Shown here one piece after another: positions 1-12,000 of a stretch of 64,000 nucleotides of DNA. How positions within the stretch are numbered: the first letter of the stretch is position 1; the number at the start of each line of letters is the position of its first letter. Source of the DNA: Diorhabda sublineata (Eukaryota; Arthropoda; Insecta; Coleoptera; Chrysomelidae); assembly GCF_026230105.1 (NCBI RefSeq), contig NC_079482.1, forward strand, positions 7,688,001-7,752,000, read 5' to 3'. The position numbers were made by a program, and so were the translations under genes. The notes beneath the pieces are model-generated. The model had not been told where the DNA came from, ran no database searches, and saw only the letters and a program-made list of their open reading frames with translations.

Positions 1-2310
1 AGGCCAGCTTTTTCATAACAAATATTTGGTAAGTAGTTGATTTCCCACTTATAAATACTGCTTGTTGCTCACCGATTATTTGATCTCCATATTTTCTTAA
101 TCTATTTTATATTACTTTAGACAAAATTTAGTACAGTTCAGTGAAGATAGTTTATCTCCTTTTTTATGAATGGGAACCATCAATGCTTGCTTCTGTTCTT
201 TGTGCATAGTTTCCAGACCTTGAATATACTATAATAGTAAATTATTAACCAAAGCTGGTTGATTTGAACTGGCATACCAAGTAGAGAGACTGTTTATTTT
301 TTTCCAATCTTTACATTTACCCAAGCTCTAATCAAATTTTTTGACTATCAGTTTGGATACACAGTAACCAATTTTACCATTGCTTTTATTGTCATCCCAG
401 CATGTTCTGGTATGAATACAAAATGGTTAAATGAAGAGACAATTGTACAATTGAAGTTAACGGTAAAATTTAATTCCTGTGTCTTGTTTTCTATTAGAAG
501 ATCTGTTAAAATCTATCTTTACGTATAGTTATTGAATAGTTACCACTTTTACTGGGCTATATTTATATTTTGATGATGGAAGTGTGCTGAAAATTGAATA
601 CGGAATACGAAACTCGCACTCTTTCACTTTCCCCCTTTCGCCCTAACCTAAGAAAATAATATTTTTCTATGTATTCCTAGGGAGTGCAAATAAAATTTTT
701 AAGGTGGTAGAAATCAAAATGAAGCCAAAATTCACAATCTAATTTTGTTCTGTATGGATTATTATTTAAAACCATCCACGTTACTTTTATGTTTTATCCA
801 CTTTACCTGAGGGTGGAAAGTAGTTAATGATAATTGATAGGTAGTAAAAATGAAAAAAAGCGAATTATGTATAATTTTTTTCAAATGGAATGAATTTTCT
901 GCTAGAATTAGGATTTTCTACCGTACAGAAGTCACGGCCATTGAAGCAGCTGATCCGCCCTTAAAAAAACAATTTTTTATCGATTTTGAGGGGTGCAAAT
1001 CGAAAATTTGACATAATTAAATGATAAAAACTAGATGAATGTTATTTATTCCTCAATATAATCAAAAACTTCCATTTTTCTGCAGCATATGTTTTCCAAG
1101 AACCGAGAGGTATTTTCTTATATTCTTCGCTTTTTTGGGAGGTGTAAATTATTTAATAGTATTTTTGTGGTAGAATATATGAAAAGTATTCTCATCATGT
1201 GCAATGTTATTATAAAGCTAATAGACAGTTTGTTAGAGTCTTTCCGGTGATAAATTTAGTTATTTTTCCTATAACAACCGACCAATTATTATTTAAATAA
1301 TCTTCTTAATTTGTGTTTTTTTATTGTATTTATTTATCAATTGGAAAGTTGCCAAAGACACAGAAGAGTTATTCAGTGGCAGCTCTACGATGAAGGGGAG
1401 AGTCTGGCATAATATCAAATAATGTACAAGAATAATAATTTACAATGTTTTGACTTTGCAAGGAATTACTTGCAATTGGCCCTGCTCTATGTCAAGTGGC
1501 AGTTATCTCTAATACCGTCATTGAACAGACGTTGGTTGTAGAACATAGTTAACCACGTTTTGAACATAATTTGTCTATCTATATTATTTAAATATTTTGA
1601 TACCACTAAAACGTTACCCGTAGCATTCCAAGAGTTCTGGCTGAGATATCTTATTACACTTTCTTCTATAATAAATATGTTTTCAATATTCTCTAAATGT
1701 CATCTATATAATTAATAATAATAATTTAGAAGTTATTTCAGCAATAATTATTATAGTGTAAATATCAGATGGACTTTTATATCACTAGCTTCAGGTTCGA
1801 TCTGTAAAACCCAGATGTGCTATAAAACCATTCATATTGCTCCTATAAACTAATGTGAGTGGCTATTAAATGGGTGTGTTCACTCTTCAGTAGCATTATT
1901 TTAGTAATGGCTTGAAGTTATTAAATCAATTAAAACACATTTATGATTTTATATGGGGTGAACAATAATTTCAATTGCAGGTAGAAAGTTTACTTTTCAA
2001 AGAAGAAACTGTTAAAAAGGAAGTCTAGAATAGTGGCCTCCAGCGAACTTAAGTCATATCACCAAAACGTTGAATACATTTTAGCTCTTTTAATATGTGC
2101 CATCAATTGTTAAATTACTTGTTTTAGTGAAAAAAAAAATATTAAATTCAGACTCATTGTTTGTTGGTCTGGTTTATTAATATTAACAAATAAAATCCTG
2201 GCATATGCTTTTGGCACAGAAAAAATTCAATTATAAAATGGCTTTAATGAGTAAAACTAAAAAAAGGAAAATTGTCATATGTGGATCTTCATGGAGTCTA
2301 CTTATATGAG
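1..2310. other. AT-rich non-coding stretch, nothing recognised
   Basis: No open frame, splice-bounded exon or family-specific protein motif could be recognised on either strand. The sequence is strongly AT-rich with scattered homopolymer runs. It may contain old unrecognisable repeats, but nothing here can be named from the sequence alone. Confidence 0.5.
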
Positions 2311-2311
2311 G

Positions 2312-3270
2312 ATTGTCCCAGAAGTACCTGGCCTGACCGAGAGATGACAGTAGTTGCTTCAAAAATATCACTATATTAGAAAGTACTCAATCTATACAGC
2401 ATGTTTTAAGTTTGAAGACACCACGTTGCTTAGTATTTGTTTGACTGCCATCAATAGTGAACGTTTCTAGTGAATTTCTATATCAGCATCGTTATGTGAT
2501 ACAATACTTTTATTTGAAAGGCGTTAGTTCATCCAATATGAAATTAGTCCATCCAAATGAGGTGATGATTCGAAAAATATTGTAAAAAATCCACAAACTA
2601 GTACTAGATTATCGTCGATTGAAAGTGCGCGATCTAACAGATATAGTAGGGATTTGAAAAAGTACGATTATATCGCATATTAACTGAAAATGTGACATGA
2701 TCACAATGGAACAAAAACGAACAATCAAAACCATAGACTGAAAAGGGAAAAGCCGCTACAAAGACGACAAAGACCGTTCCATATGTAGGCAAAGTCATGG
2801 CGTCGGTTTTTTGGGATGCGCGTGAGATAATTTCCATTATCTATCTTGAAAAAGGAAAAACTATCAACGGCAGTTATTATGCGAACCTATTGCTGCATTT
2901 GAGCGAATAAATCAAGCAAAAATGGCCGCATTTGGCTAAGAAGAAAGTGTTGATTCATCAAGACAATGCACCAGCTCACATATATGTTATTGCAATGGAC
3001 AAAATTAATGAATTAAAGATTGAATTACTACTTCATGCACCCCAATTTGCCAGATTTAGCCCCCTCGTATCATTTTGTTTTCACAGACCTGAAAAAATAG
3101 CTCGGGGTCGAAGATTTTCCAACAATGATGTGGGGATGTCGACAGTTAATAGCTATTTTGAGAAGCTTGACAATTCTTATTATGAAAAGGGTATCGAACT
3201 TATTAAACATTGCTTAGAAAAGTGTATGGATCTAAAAGGAGATTACGTTGAAAAATAAATATAGCTGCAA
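2312..3270 (+). pseudogene. mariner transposon relic, copy 1
   Basis: This is a broken mariner-family (Tc1/mariner, DD34D-type) transposase on the plus strand. The 5' non-coding part (2331-2480) matches a second copy at 55897. A short N-terminal piece (HRYVIQYF, near 2490) is followed by a helix-turn-helix remnant near 2610 (DYRRLKVRDL). Then comes a jump caused by internal deletion to the catalytic region (GKVMASVFWDAREI, near 2795). The last 108 codons (2932-3258) are open and carry the catalytic block HQDNAPAH, the family signature YFEKLDNSYYEKGIEL and the typical C-terminus GDYVEK. Internal stops and the missing stretch make it inactive. Its family normally encodes about 345 residues. I could not fix the terminal inverted repeats. 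Confidence 0.85.
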
Positions 3271-3289
3271 CCGAGACCGCGTAAAATAC

Positions 3290-3700
3290 AGCAGCGTTTG
3301 CAGTTTACTACACCTTCGAGAATGTTGACAACTTCAGATACCTCTCTCATAACTGGAAACAACTAGACTGCACAGGAGATATAGGAGAGAGTGAAAGCTA
3401 CTCGCCTACTCAGCAGGTGCACAAAAGAGAGGAATTACCGTACAGTACTAAGACCAGTTGTCATGTATGACTCTGAAATCTGGTCAATGACTGTTAGAGA
3501 ATAATTGAAACTCAACTCGTGGGAGAAGAAAATACTTCGGCGCATCTATGGCCCAACCCAAGACAAAGTAGAAAGGCGCATCCGTACTAACGCTGAGACT
3601 TATGCCTTGTATGGAGAGCCCAGCCTGGTAGCAGATGCCTTAGTCACGTCGAACGGTTGATGGAGGGTCGAGGAGTCAAAGTGAAGGCTTTTGTACATGT
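3290..3700 (+). pseudogene. LINE reverse-transcriptase C-terminal fragment
   Basis: A decayed 3' piece of a non-LTR retrotransposon ORF. Readable blocks are FENVDNFRYL (from about 3317), RPVVMYDSEIWSMT (from 3451), WEKKILRRIYGP (from about 3512) and HVERLMEGRG (about 3645-3675). This order (thumb, then the region after the RT domain, ending in a 'GH-VERM' type motif) is typical of the C-terminal part of many insect LINE polyproteins. At least one stop and several frame changes are present. It abuts the 3' end of the mariner relic, so the two insertions are adjacent. The clade is not certain. Confidence 0.75.
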
Positions 3701-4236
3701 ATCTATTTGTGGTATCAAAAAATGCCTTTTTAAATTTTAGTATTTCATAAAATTACAAAAATTATCTCAATATATTCGTCAAACACTAGTTTTTAGTCAA
3801 CCTCAATATAATTTTCTGCCATAAAATTGTACAAATATTTCTGTAAATACAAGACTTCAAAACCAATTTTATTTGCCGTATATAATTATAATATTTATTT
3901 CAAGTTCAATATGAAATTTATCCACTATTATTATATTTAATCAGTTCCATAATTCATGGCAATTATTGTTACACTCCTACATAACACATTTGTAGACGAA
4001 ATTAACCTAACAAGTCAATTATCAAGTGATTAACCATTTATATTAGTTAATCTTAATCATAGCCATAACCAAATTACATAATATATAAAGAATATTCTTC
4101 AAGAAACCGTCCTACTTTTGGTACAATTAATATATGCGGAAATAAAATTTATACATAATAAATTTTAATATGGCAAATTGATGATATTAAACTGAAAGTT
4201 CATATAAAACTGAGATATCCATAAAAAGCATCTAAT

Positions 4237-4428
4237 TAATACTCCTATATGGACAATTCTTATCGGAAGCAACGTCTCTATGTTACGGTGCCGACAGTAT
4301 TCATTTTCTCTCTCGGTCGAGACACTTTATCTAAACTGCGCATACTTCATGCGCGCAAAAGATGCGCAGAACTTCATTTAGTCGGGATACCTTCCACTTA
4401 TAGAAACTGTCCATATAGAAGTATTACA
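4237..4428. mobile_element. MITE-like element with about 25-bp terminal inverted repeats
   Basis: The left end at 4237 (taatactcctatatggacaa) and the reverse complement of the right end at 4428 (taatacttctatatggacag) match over about 25 bases with few differences. The core is richer in G and C than its surroundings and carries a smaller palindrome around 4340-4370 (tgcgcat / atgcgc repeated). A 70-codon open frame inside is not recognisable as a protein and is probably chance. The size of about 190 bp and the paired ends fit a non-autonomous DNA transposon. Confidence 0.65.
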
Positions 4429-4599
4429 TATATGATAAAAAGCGGATGCAATTTTAAATGACCATAGTGTCATTAGAATGACAGCTCCAACATTTAAAAC
4501 TAAATTCGTATTTTATGTGAATTCACTCACTTATGCCAACAACAATTCAAACTCATTCTCAGGAATGAATTCCATCAATATATTTTTTGTCTTCTATTG

Positions 4600-5235
4600 A
4601 GGTGGCCAAAAATGATAGAATTGCTGGAAGAAAAAAGGAAAATTGGTAGTGGGAAATATGAAAAAAGGCATGGAAAGAACAAAGGAACTAAGACAGTGGA
4701 ATAATATATTAATAATACCAATATGTCAAAAAGGAACCCAGACGTGAAATGTGATAATTATAGAGTGCTATGTCAAGCAATGATGAGTTGTAATCTTAAA
4801 GTATTTATAGTAAGAAAGGAAATTGAAAGGCATCTAAAAAATATTTTTTTTAATATTTATTGATCTTTCTGAAACATTTGACACAATAGAAAGAACAAAT
4901 GAATGTAGAAAGTTGGATGAGATGGAAGTACCTAGGGAACTAAATAGAGCTTTTAGAAGCACATATACGAAGTTCAATGCTGGAATACAAATATCAGGAA
5001 TGGAATTCGAAGAAATCTTAACAAAGAAAAAAATATAACAGAATATAACAATAGATAATTTGAGTCCAGGAAAACCTGTGAAAATGACTGTGTATGAAGA
5101 TTTAGGTGGTTTGAAAGGAGCTAGAGGAAGAAATAAAAAATATATCACTGAAAAACTGGAAAGTGGATATTGATAGAAAGGACAAAGCCAAGATGAACAC
5201 AATTGAAATGAAGCACCTAAGAAGTATAGGGCAAA
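4600..5235 (+). pseudogene. LINE reverse-transcriptase fragment (palm region)
   Basis: A fragment of a non-LTR retrotransposon RT on the plus strand. The core reads LIFIDLSETFDTIER (from about 4850), corresponding to the first catalytic Asp block (FIDF-KAFD-I). It continues as LDEMEVPRELNRAFRSTYTKFNAGIQISGMEF up to about 5010, which is the usual helix and substrate-binding stretch after it. Frameshifts lie before and after. The A-rich sense strand is typical of these elements and explains a hydrophobic 122-codon open frame on the opposite strand, which is a shadow. Confidence 0.7.
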
Positions 5236-5239
5236 TATA

Positions 5240-8200
5240 GTATGTCTTTTATATTGGCCCTAATTCGTGTAATGTAACTAGAATCATTAATAATAAATTT
5301 AAATAGGAAACAGCTCAATTGCTACGAACATATCCTCCGAATAAAACTGATTGAAGCAGAACGTAAGTACTTTTAAGAAAATGACAAAACTTGGTAGAAC
5401 AAATGAGATTAGCAGGAGACAGTTAAGAATAGGAACATTATTTATAAGAGGAACCGGAATCCTCCACCGATACTTGAAAAGGCAGAAGGAGAAAATAAGT
5501 GTCTTTTATCGATAAAAAACTGGCGGTTCATAATAATAAATTAGAGCTTTGGATAGATTAAGATGACAGAAACAACGCTACTTAGAAAACGTTCATTTAA
5601 ATTTTGGTAGAGAAAATATATTAGTAAGCGATTAGTTAATAAAGTTAATGTAGTTTTTGAAATAACGGAGAAAGAATAATTTCTTGAAATTTAAATAACA
5701 TAATAAGAAATGTAATGATTGTATAGAACTAGAAAACTATTTTGAGTAAAATATAGAGATTTTGGAGATTTTAAGCAAAAAAAGTTAGTAGGGTTGGTAA
5801 AGTTGAGGTTTGAGTTAAATTGAAAGAAAAGTTAAATACATGAACAGCAGAATATCAATGCAGGAGATTTTGATAGTTCAAAAATTCAATTATAACCAAA
5901 GAACTTTGGATTGTTACTAGAAATACCAACTAATTAAACAATTTATAATAATTATGTTAGAATCTTCCGTAATACTATATTAGAATCAAAATTCAGCCTT
6001 CCAACTTTAGAAACGTGAATTATTATTTCATATCATTAGAATTCCTTTTCAAAATGAACCTTCTTATCTGAAATAAGTAAAGTAAAAAGCTCTTTGGTTG
6101 TTATATTCTTTTTGTTTATCACACATTTTGTTTATTTTATGAATATGCTAGAATCTATTTTAGCTTAGAAATTATATAACGAGATTCAAAAAATAGAATT
6201 TCTATAGAAGATTAGCCTAAGGAATTATGAATTTTTTTCTAATAATTTCTGGAATATACCTCAGAACAATCATAGTTTTGGATATAGACAAATTTTTCAA
6301 ATAGTATATCATTGTAATTTTCGTTTAAAAAATATCTAGTTGTACCTTTCATTTTAAAATGGCTGGAGGTAGGGAACATAATTTCACATTAAAGAATATG
6401 AATTTCAAATTTATTTCTTATCTACTTATAAACACTGAAATTCTCTCTTGAAAGCCTCTTGCTTACGTCAACTGGACGACACAACTTCCAACTCCGTGTT
6501 AGATTTCAAAAAGTTAACTCACAACAACGACAAGTTTCTAAAATTCCTCAGTAAGTGGAATTATCCAAAGCTCAATTTTCTTAAGGTTAGTAATATTTCT
6601 TAGGAACCCGAATACAGTCCGCTTTTTCTTTCCCAAATTATACGCACACTGTATGGCAATAAGAATGATTCTAAAACGCAGCTATTTTACAAATTTTATA
6701 TTTTTAGCTGTTATGCATTCATTTTTGTGAGAAAATATTTACATATATCTCTGGTTAGCTTATCTTGTATGTACAAAAATGAAAACATACATTGTACGAT
6801 TGTAACTTGAACAGGAGTTTTTTTAAGATTAATATGCAACTGGAGTGAAAGTATGTAGTTTTCATTTCAATATATTATTTCTGCAGGAATAAAACGATCT
6901 TCTGAAATAAAATTTTACTTAACATAACAATAAATGACTTTAGAATGTTGCACCAAGAATCAAATTATTCCGCATTAAGCGACAACGTCACAGATGGTAA
7001 TTGAGCTTGTGAAATTTCATATTCAGAATCTATGTAACATGATACTTTCAACGAAAATGTGGATATAATATTTAGAGCATTTGGAATTAACTTCCGTTAA
7101 GATGTACCAAATATAGTCACTTTATTTAATCAACACCAATTAGAACAAATGTTTCATACTGGTACATTTTTCCTTCAATGCTGTCTTCAGCTAGCGCAAT
7201 GAGAAGCGATTCCGGTAGATATTTTCCAAAAAAATTTATCGCATACAAAGCATAATGACCCGGTCTACTGTATTAGTAAAGGATCCAGGACTTGGTCTTC
7301 TTCAAATAGGAATAATGTCTTCTTACACGCTTACGTAGGCGGTAGATTCACAGAAGACTATATATCGTACGATATCGTCCTGAACGCTGATTGTTTTACG
7401 TTTTTCTTTAAATTGTTTTTATCACTGAGAAACTTGTGTATAAGATAACTTTTATAACCATAGACTCCTTGAATCAAGCTGAAACTTCTGTAACAGTATT
7501 CTCTTTTTCAACCAAGAACTTCTGATTAATCAGTTGCTCTGTGTGACTTCGTAGCATTTTATGACGCATCACTAATGTATTTATTGATAATTGATAGTAT
7601 CAACTGTTAGGATGAAAATTTACGAGTTCAGGTTGAAGAAAATACTAATAAAATCATAATTAAAAATGTCGCGATGTGCTCGCAGTGTTTTTTGAGTAGG
7701 ATGAGTTTGATTATTCAATAGCTTGCTGAGTAGGTATATAGTAAAATAAAAGCATATTATTCAATGTTTATTTTATTATGAAAGCTATAAATAAACTAGA
7801 ATACTGCACATCTATGTATTCGTAGGATAAAATCATTGATTAATTTTCTAGGAATAGTGCTGAAATTTACATATGATTACGATTTAAATATAGATGGGCT
7901 TTTTCATTTTATACTATTACAAAATACTGATACTAGTTTAAAATAAGAGTCCTATTACTAACTGGATAAAAAAATAATTTAAACAAATAATAACTATTTA
8001 TATTTACTTCGAATGTGTTCAGGATTGCTTCATTAACTGTAAAAGCGATATAAATTGATAATTCATTAAAATATATACAAAGAGAAAAAATAACCTTCTT
8101 ATTAACTACAGTACGAAACTACTTTCAACAAAGCCACTTCATCAATGCTCAAAACCAGGACTGTCAAACTCGCTGCCTACGGACCGCATGCGGCTCGCAA

Positions 8201-8720
8201 TTAATATTTTCACTGGCTAGCCAATATATTAAAACACAATACTACATAAATTTATAATAAATTAGCAAACCGACGTGTGTACAGTTTTGAACATAATTTA
8301 AAGGTTTCAATCCTCTGGGAAACGAATTACGTTTATTTTCTAAATAAATATACGTTCAGTATATAAATGGAGGTGATTGAAAATCAGTGCTACTCAAATT
8401 TGAAAGCAAAGTAGGAGTAAGCTAGCTTGAAGAATATGCATAAGAACGTCATGATTTACAACTTTGTCCGTTATAACATCTCCGTTTAGGTATCACGCAG
8501 TTTTCCAAGTTTGTATGTTGATTGAATTTAGTACAAAATACTGTGAATTGTGGTTTCCTACTTATACAAAACATTTCATTCCTCATAAATACTTTAGTAT
8601 ACAGAACAAAAATAATTTTTATAATTTCTAGTTTCGTTGATTATGATAACAAAAAATAAAATTAAGAAAATGCAGAAACTTATAAGAATTTTTCATGAAT
8701 CAGTTCATAAGCAAATATCG
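5240..8720. other. non-coding stretch, nothing firmly recognised
   Basis: No supportable gene. The stretch at 5370-5490 is A-rich with LINE-like codon flavour (KMTKLGRTNEI) and may be more LINE debris. Near 8156 the sequence 'caggactgtcaaactcgctg', followed by a palindromic 'ccgcatgcgg', resembles a hAT transposon end, but no matching opposite end was found. Confidence 0.4.
8156..8225. repeat. possible hAT transposon terminus
   Basis: The sequence starts 'caggactgtcaaactcgctg' and continues with a GC-rich palindrome (ccgcatgcgg, about 8184-8193). Ends of the form CAGGGSTGTCAAACTC are common in hAT elements. The opposite inverted end was not found nearby, so this could be a solo end or a coincidence. 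Confidence 0.3.
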
Positions 8721-8725
8721 GATTA

Positions 8726-8735
8726 TTTATTTATT
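8726..8735 (-). promoter_or_regulatory. polyadenylation signal for the thaumatin-like gene
   Basis: Two overlapping AATAAA hexamers on the minus strand (8730-8735 and 8726-8731) lie about 140 bases after the stop codon at 8874. They are the first canonical hexamers seen downstream of the last exon. Confidence 0.5.
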
Positions 8736-8873
8736 GTTTGATGGTTTATATGACGAGAGCTTTCACTTTCTATTGGATATGTACTATTTACAATAAGCTA
8801 TCGTATCTGAACCTCACAATCCTGAACATATTGTCAAATAAAACAAACACATATAAAAAGCGTTTTACAATTT

Positions 8874-9089
8874 TTATCCGATGGCTACAAAATACGTATT
8901 TGAAGTTTTACAAGAGAACAATTCTGTAGCTTGTGGACATAACTTTTCAAAAACTTCTGGTATCGCTTTACACGATACGATATTGTCATTGTCTTCACTC
9001 GTGACTTGATGAGTTTTTGGACAATTTTCTTTTAATTTGAAATTACATGTTGATATTTTGCAGAAGCTGTTCAAACCGGTCGGTTGAAT
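8874..9089 (-). CDS. thaumatin-like gene, exon 3 (cysteine-rich C-terminus)
   Basis: Encodes residues 112-182 and the stop TAA at 8874-8876. The acceptor is TTTGTTTCAG. It carries six cysteines (FCKISTC, NCPK, SCK, LCPQ, SCKTS). Compared with the family, the stretch between SCK and CP is only ten residues long. The region with two adjacent cysteines and the YAYDD block is missing within one continuous exon, so it cannot be a skipped exon. Confidence 0.87.
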   Translation of the reverse strand: MQPTGLNSFCKISTCNFKLKENCPKTHQVTSEDNDNIVSCKAIPEVFEKLCPQATELFSCKTSNTYFVAIG

Positions 9090-12000
9090 CTGAAACAAAT
9101 TTGTAATTGCATTTTAAATATGAAATTAATAATAATTTTAACAATCAAATTTCATCCATTATATACGAGGGCCGTTTTTTGCAGCTTTCGAGATGCTATA
9201 AATAAAATACAAGTTCATATAAAACAATAATACAATAATTTTGTTACCAAAAGATTGGTACACTTATTGTTACTTTTCGACATAATCACCGAAGAGATTG
9301 AGACATTTGTGATATCTGTGGACAAACTTTTCAATACCCTCTTCAAAAAAGTTGCCGCCAATGCAGCCTAACCGTTCAGTAACAGTAGAGTACAAAACAG
9401 ACTTTGAAACTTCTGAAAATTCTGTAGACAAAGCAGTAATGATGAATCTGCGGTTTTCTTTAACCATTCTGACAACTCGTTGAACCAGGTCATCTGAAAC
9501 GACAAATTTGCGTCCTTGGCTCCCTTCATCATGCACATCTTCACGGCCATCTTTATACTTTCTACACCATTCAGCCTGTAGAAAATTAATCACACTTCGT
9601 ATTTCACACTTTGCGGGAGCATTAATAATGACGGATATTTTTACGTGGCTGTAACACAACGCCGACTGACGCCTGAGTATCAACAACGATGGAATGTGTA
9701 GTGCTTCTCAATCGCAAATTATATATATTTAAAGATATAGTACGCTTAATATTTACGTAAATGCGGTACATATAATATCAAAACACAGCGTGAAAAAACA
9801 TAATTAATTAATACGCTAAAACTAAAATGTAAAGAATAAACGAAATACATTCAATATACACAAAACTCAGAAACGTAATCACAAGAAACTAAATCAAGAA
9901 TATCTTACGACACAATATTTATCCAAGAAAGCTCTAGGACTCAACCTTATTAAACAAGAAATCCTTCCGGAAAAAAGTTTTTAATTCCTAACCCAGCCGT
10001 TTACTTCTACCATGAACTGGAAATTAACAAGAATAACCATGATTTTAAAGCCAGGAATAGTACCTGAATGCGCAAAGTGCTATTGACCACAATCTTATAT
10101 TTATACTATCAAACGAGAAGCAAACTCAATCACACCAATTAGTATTAGAAAAGTAATACTCAACAATTCAGAAAATGCATAGAGTAGAGCAAATCAATGA
10201 AGAGTTTGAAATTAAAAAATATTACTTTGCAGTATTCCTGGATATTGGTCAGGCTATTAACAAAATCTGAAAGGCCTCCTATTTGTGGCGACTACGGCAG
10301 ATGCATCTAAAAATACATAATACAGATTGCTTGACATGCGGGGATCGTTTTTCTCGTCTGCCTGTAGCTATATCAATAATTAATCCGGAGACGATATGGT
10401 CGCTCGCGCCTTCTGGGAACGCTGGATCAGCAGCTATGAAACGCCACTGAAGTTAATTACAGGCTATGGTTGGTTATCGACGACTTCTGTCGTCTATAGG
10501 TACCAGCAGCAGCTAAAAATCCGGAGCAGCAGCCCGTCGAGAACCAACCACAGACTTAACTTCAGCAGCGGTCCATAGTTGCTGCTCAAGCCTTCCCATC
10601 GACCGTCTCGGCTTCATGCTATTGGGCAGTGAGAAAAATGATCTATTCAAGTCAAGCAGTGCCTATATTATGTATTTTTAAATACGACGGAACATAGCGT
10701 AGTCGCTACATATGTAAACTAAAAGAGAACTTACCAACAAATTTCTATAAAATCCTATATCAGCAAATTGTACACAAACATTGAACTAATCCATTGTGGC
10801 GTGGTCGAAGGAAGCATATTAGGCCTCATACTAGATCTAATATTTACAGCCAACCTACACACAAACATTAGCACGGCCACACACAAAAGTTTATGTATGA
10901 TGCTTTTTTTATTTACTACATATTTATTATTTTTATGTGTTATCTGGACTAATATTGTTAGAGATCTGAACTGTGTAGAGATAATTTCACGCTCGATTAA
11001 TAATCTAAGTAGTTAGGGCGTTTAAAGCTTTTCCTACGAACATAATTTTACAATTAATTATCATTAAAGGCATTGTTCCCATCTAAAATAGTTTTAGTCG
11101 AGCCTATTCTACATTCATAAATAGATAATAGTCCCGGCGATAGCGCTGCAAACCACAAAATAATTTCAGGTCAATTAATTCTAATTAAAATTAAATAAGT
11201 AGTTCTGGAAGGATGGATGGGCGATATAAAAAAATTTGATCGTGTTAGAATAGAAAAATTAAAAACAGTTCTCAAGTCGCTTAATAATCTATTGAGTGAT
11301 TGTTTAGATAATATAAAATATTACAAAAATAGAATAGAGAACGGTGGATTATACGTCAACAGTCGTTATACACCCGACTTAAACAAATTAGATGTATAAT
11401 GAGTGCTGACTTTCTCTATGCTGCTGAATATTTTGGTATTTTATATATTATTTAAAAAATTACTCAATAAATTATTGAGTGAGCTTGGGTGAGCCTGCTG
11501 AACCACTATTCCTTTATCAACCTTATATGAATTATCAATAAAATCTAAAATTGATCGGTCTGAAATCTCCATGAAAAATGCAGCGCTACCTCCCGGACTA
11601 TAATCTCTTCGCTTCCATCAAAATTTATAATATCTAACTTACTTTATCTTTACACTGTAAAAAATTGTTTTTATTATTCTGAAATCGTTTCAATTCACAT
11701 ACAGATTCCAAATATACGAAGGCATACCAGACATTTCATTTTTATGGAAATATAATGAGGTTTATTTCATACGGATCACCTTAGATATATTTTGTTTTTG
11801 AAAAACTCCATAAATTTATGTAAGATGTAAGATTTCATTGGAATAGGAACCAATTATTTTTTGTCAATTGTTCCAGGGTATGGGTGATCTCTCTTTGCTA
11901 GTTTATGTTTCCATTAATACCTCACCTTATTTAAACAATATGAACTGTTTTAATCCTAACATTTTCCATAACTGGGTGAATGAAGTCATCATTTATTTCG

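Noticed and set aside
4834..5202. 122-codon hydrophobic open frame on the minus strand
   Set aside because: Antisense of the LINE RT fragment at 4600-5235, whose plus strand reads FIDLSETFDTIER.
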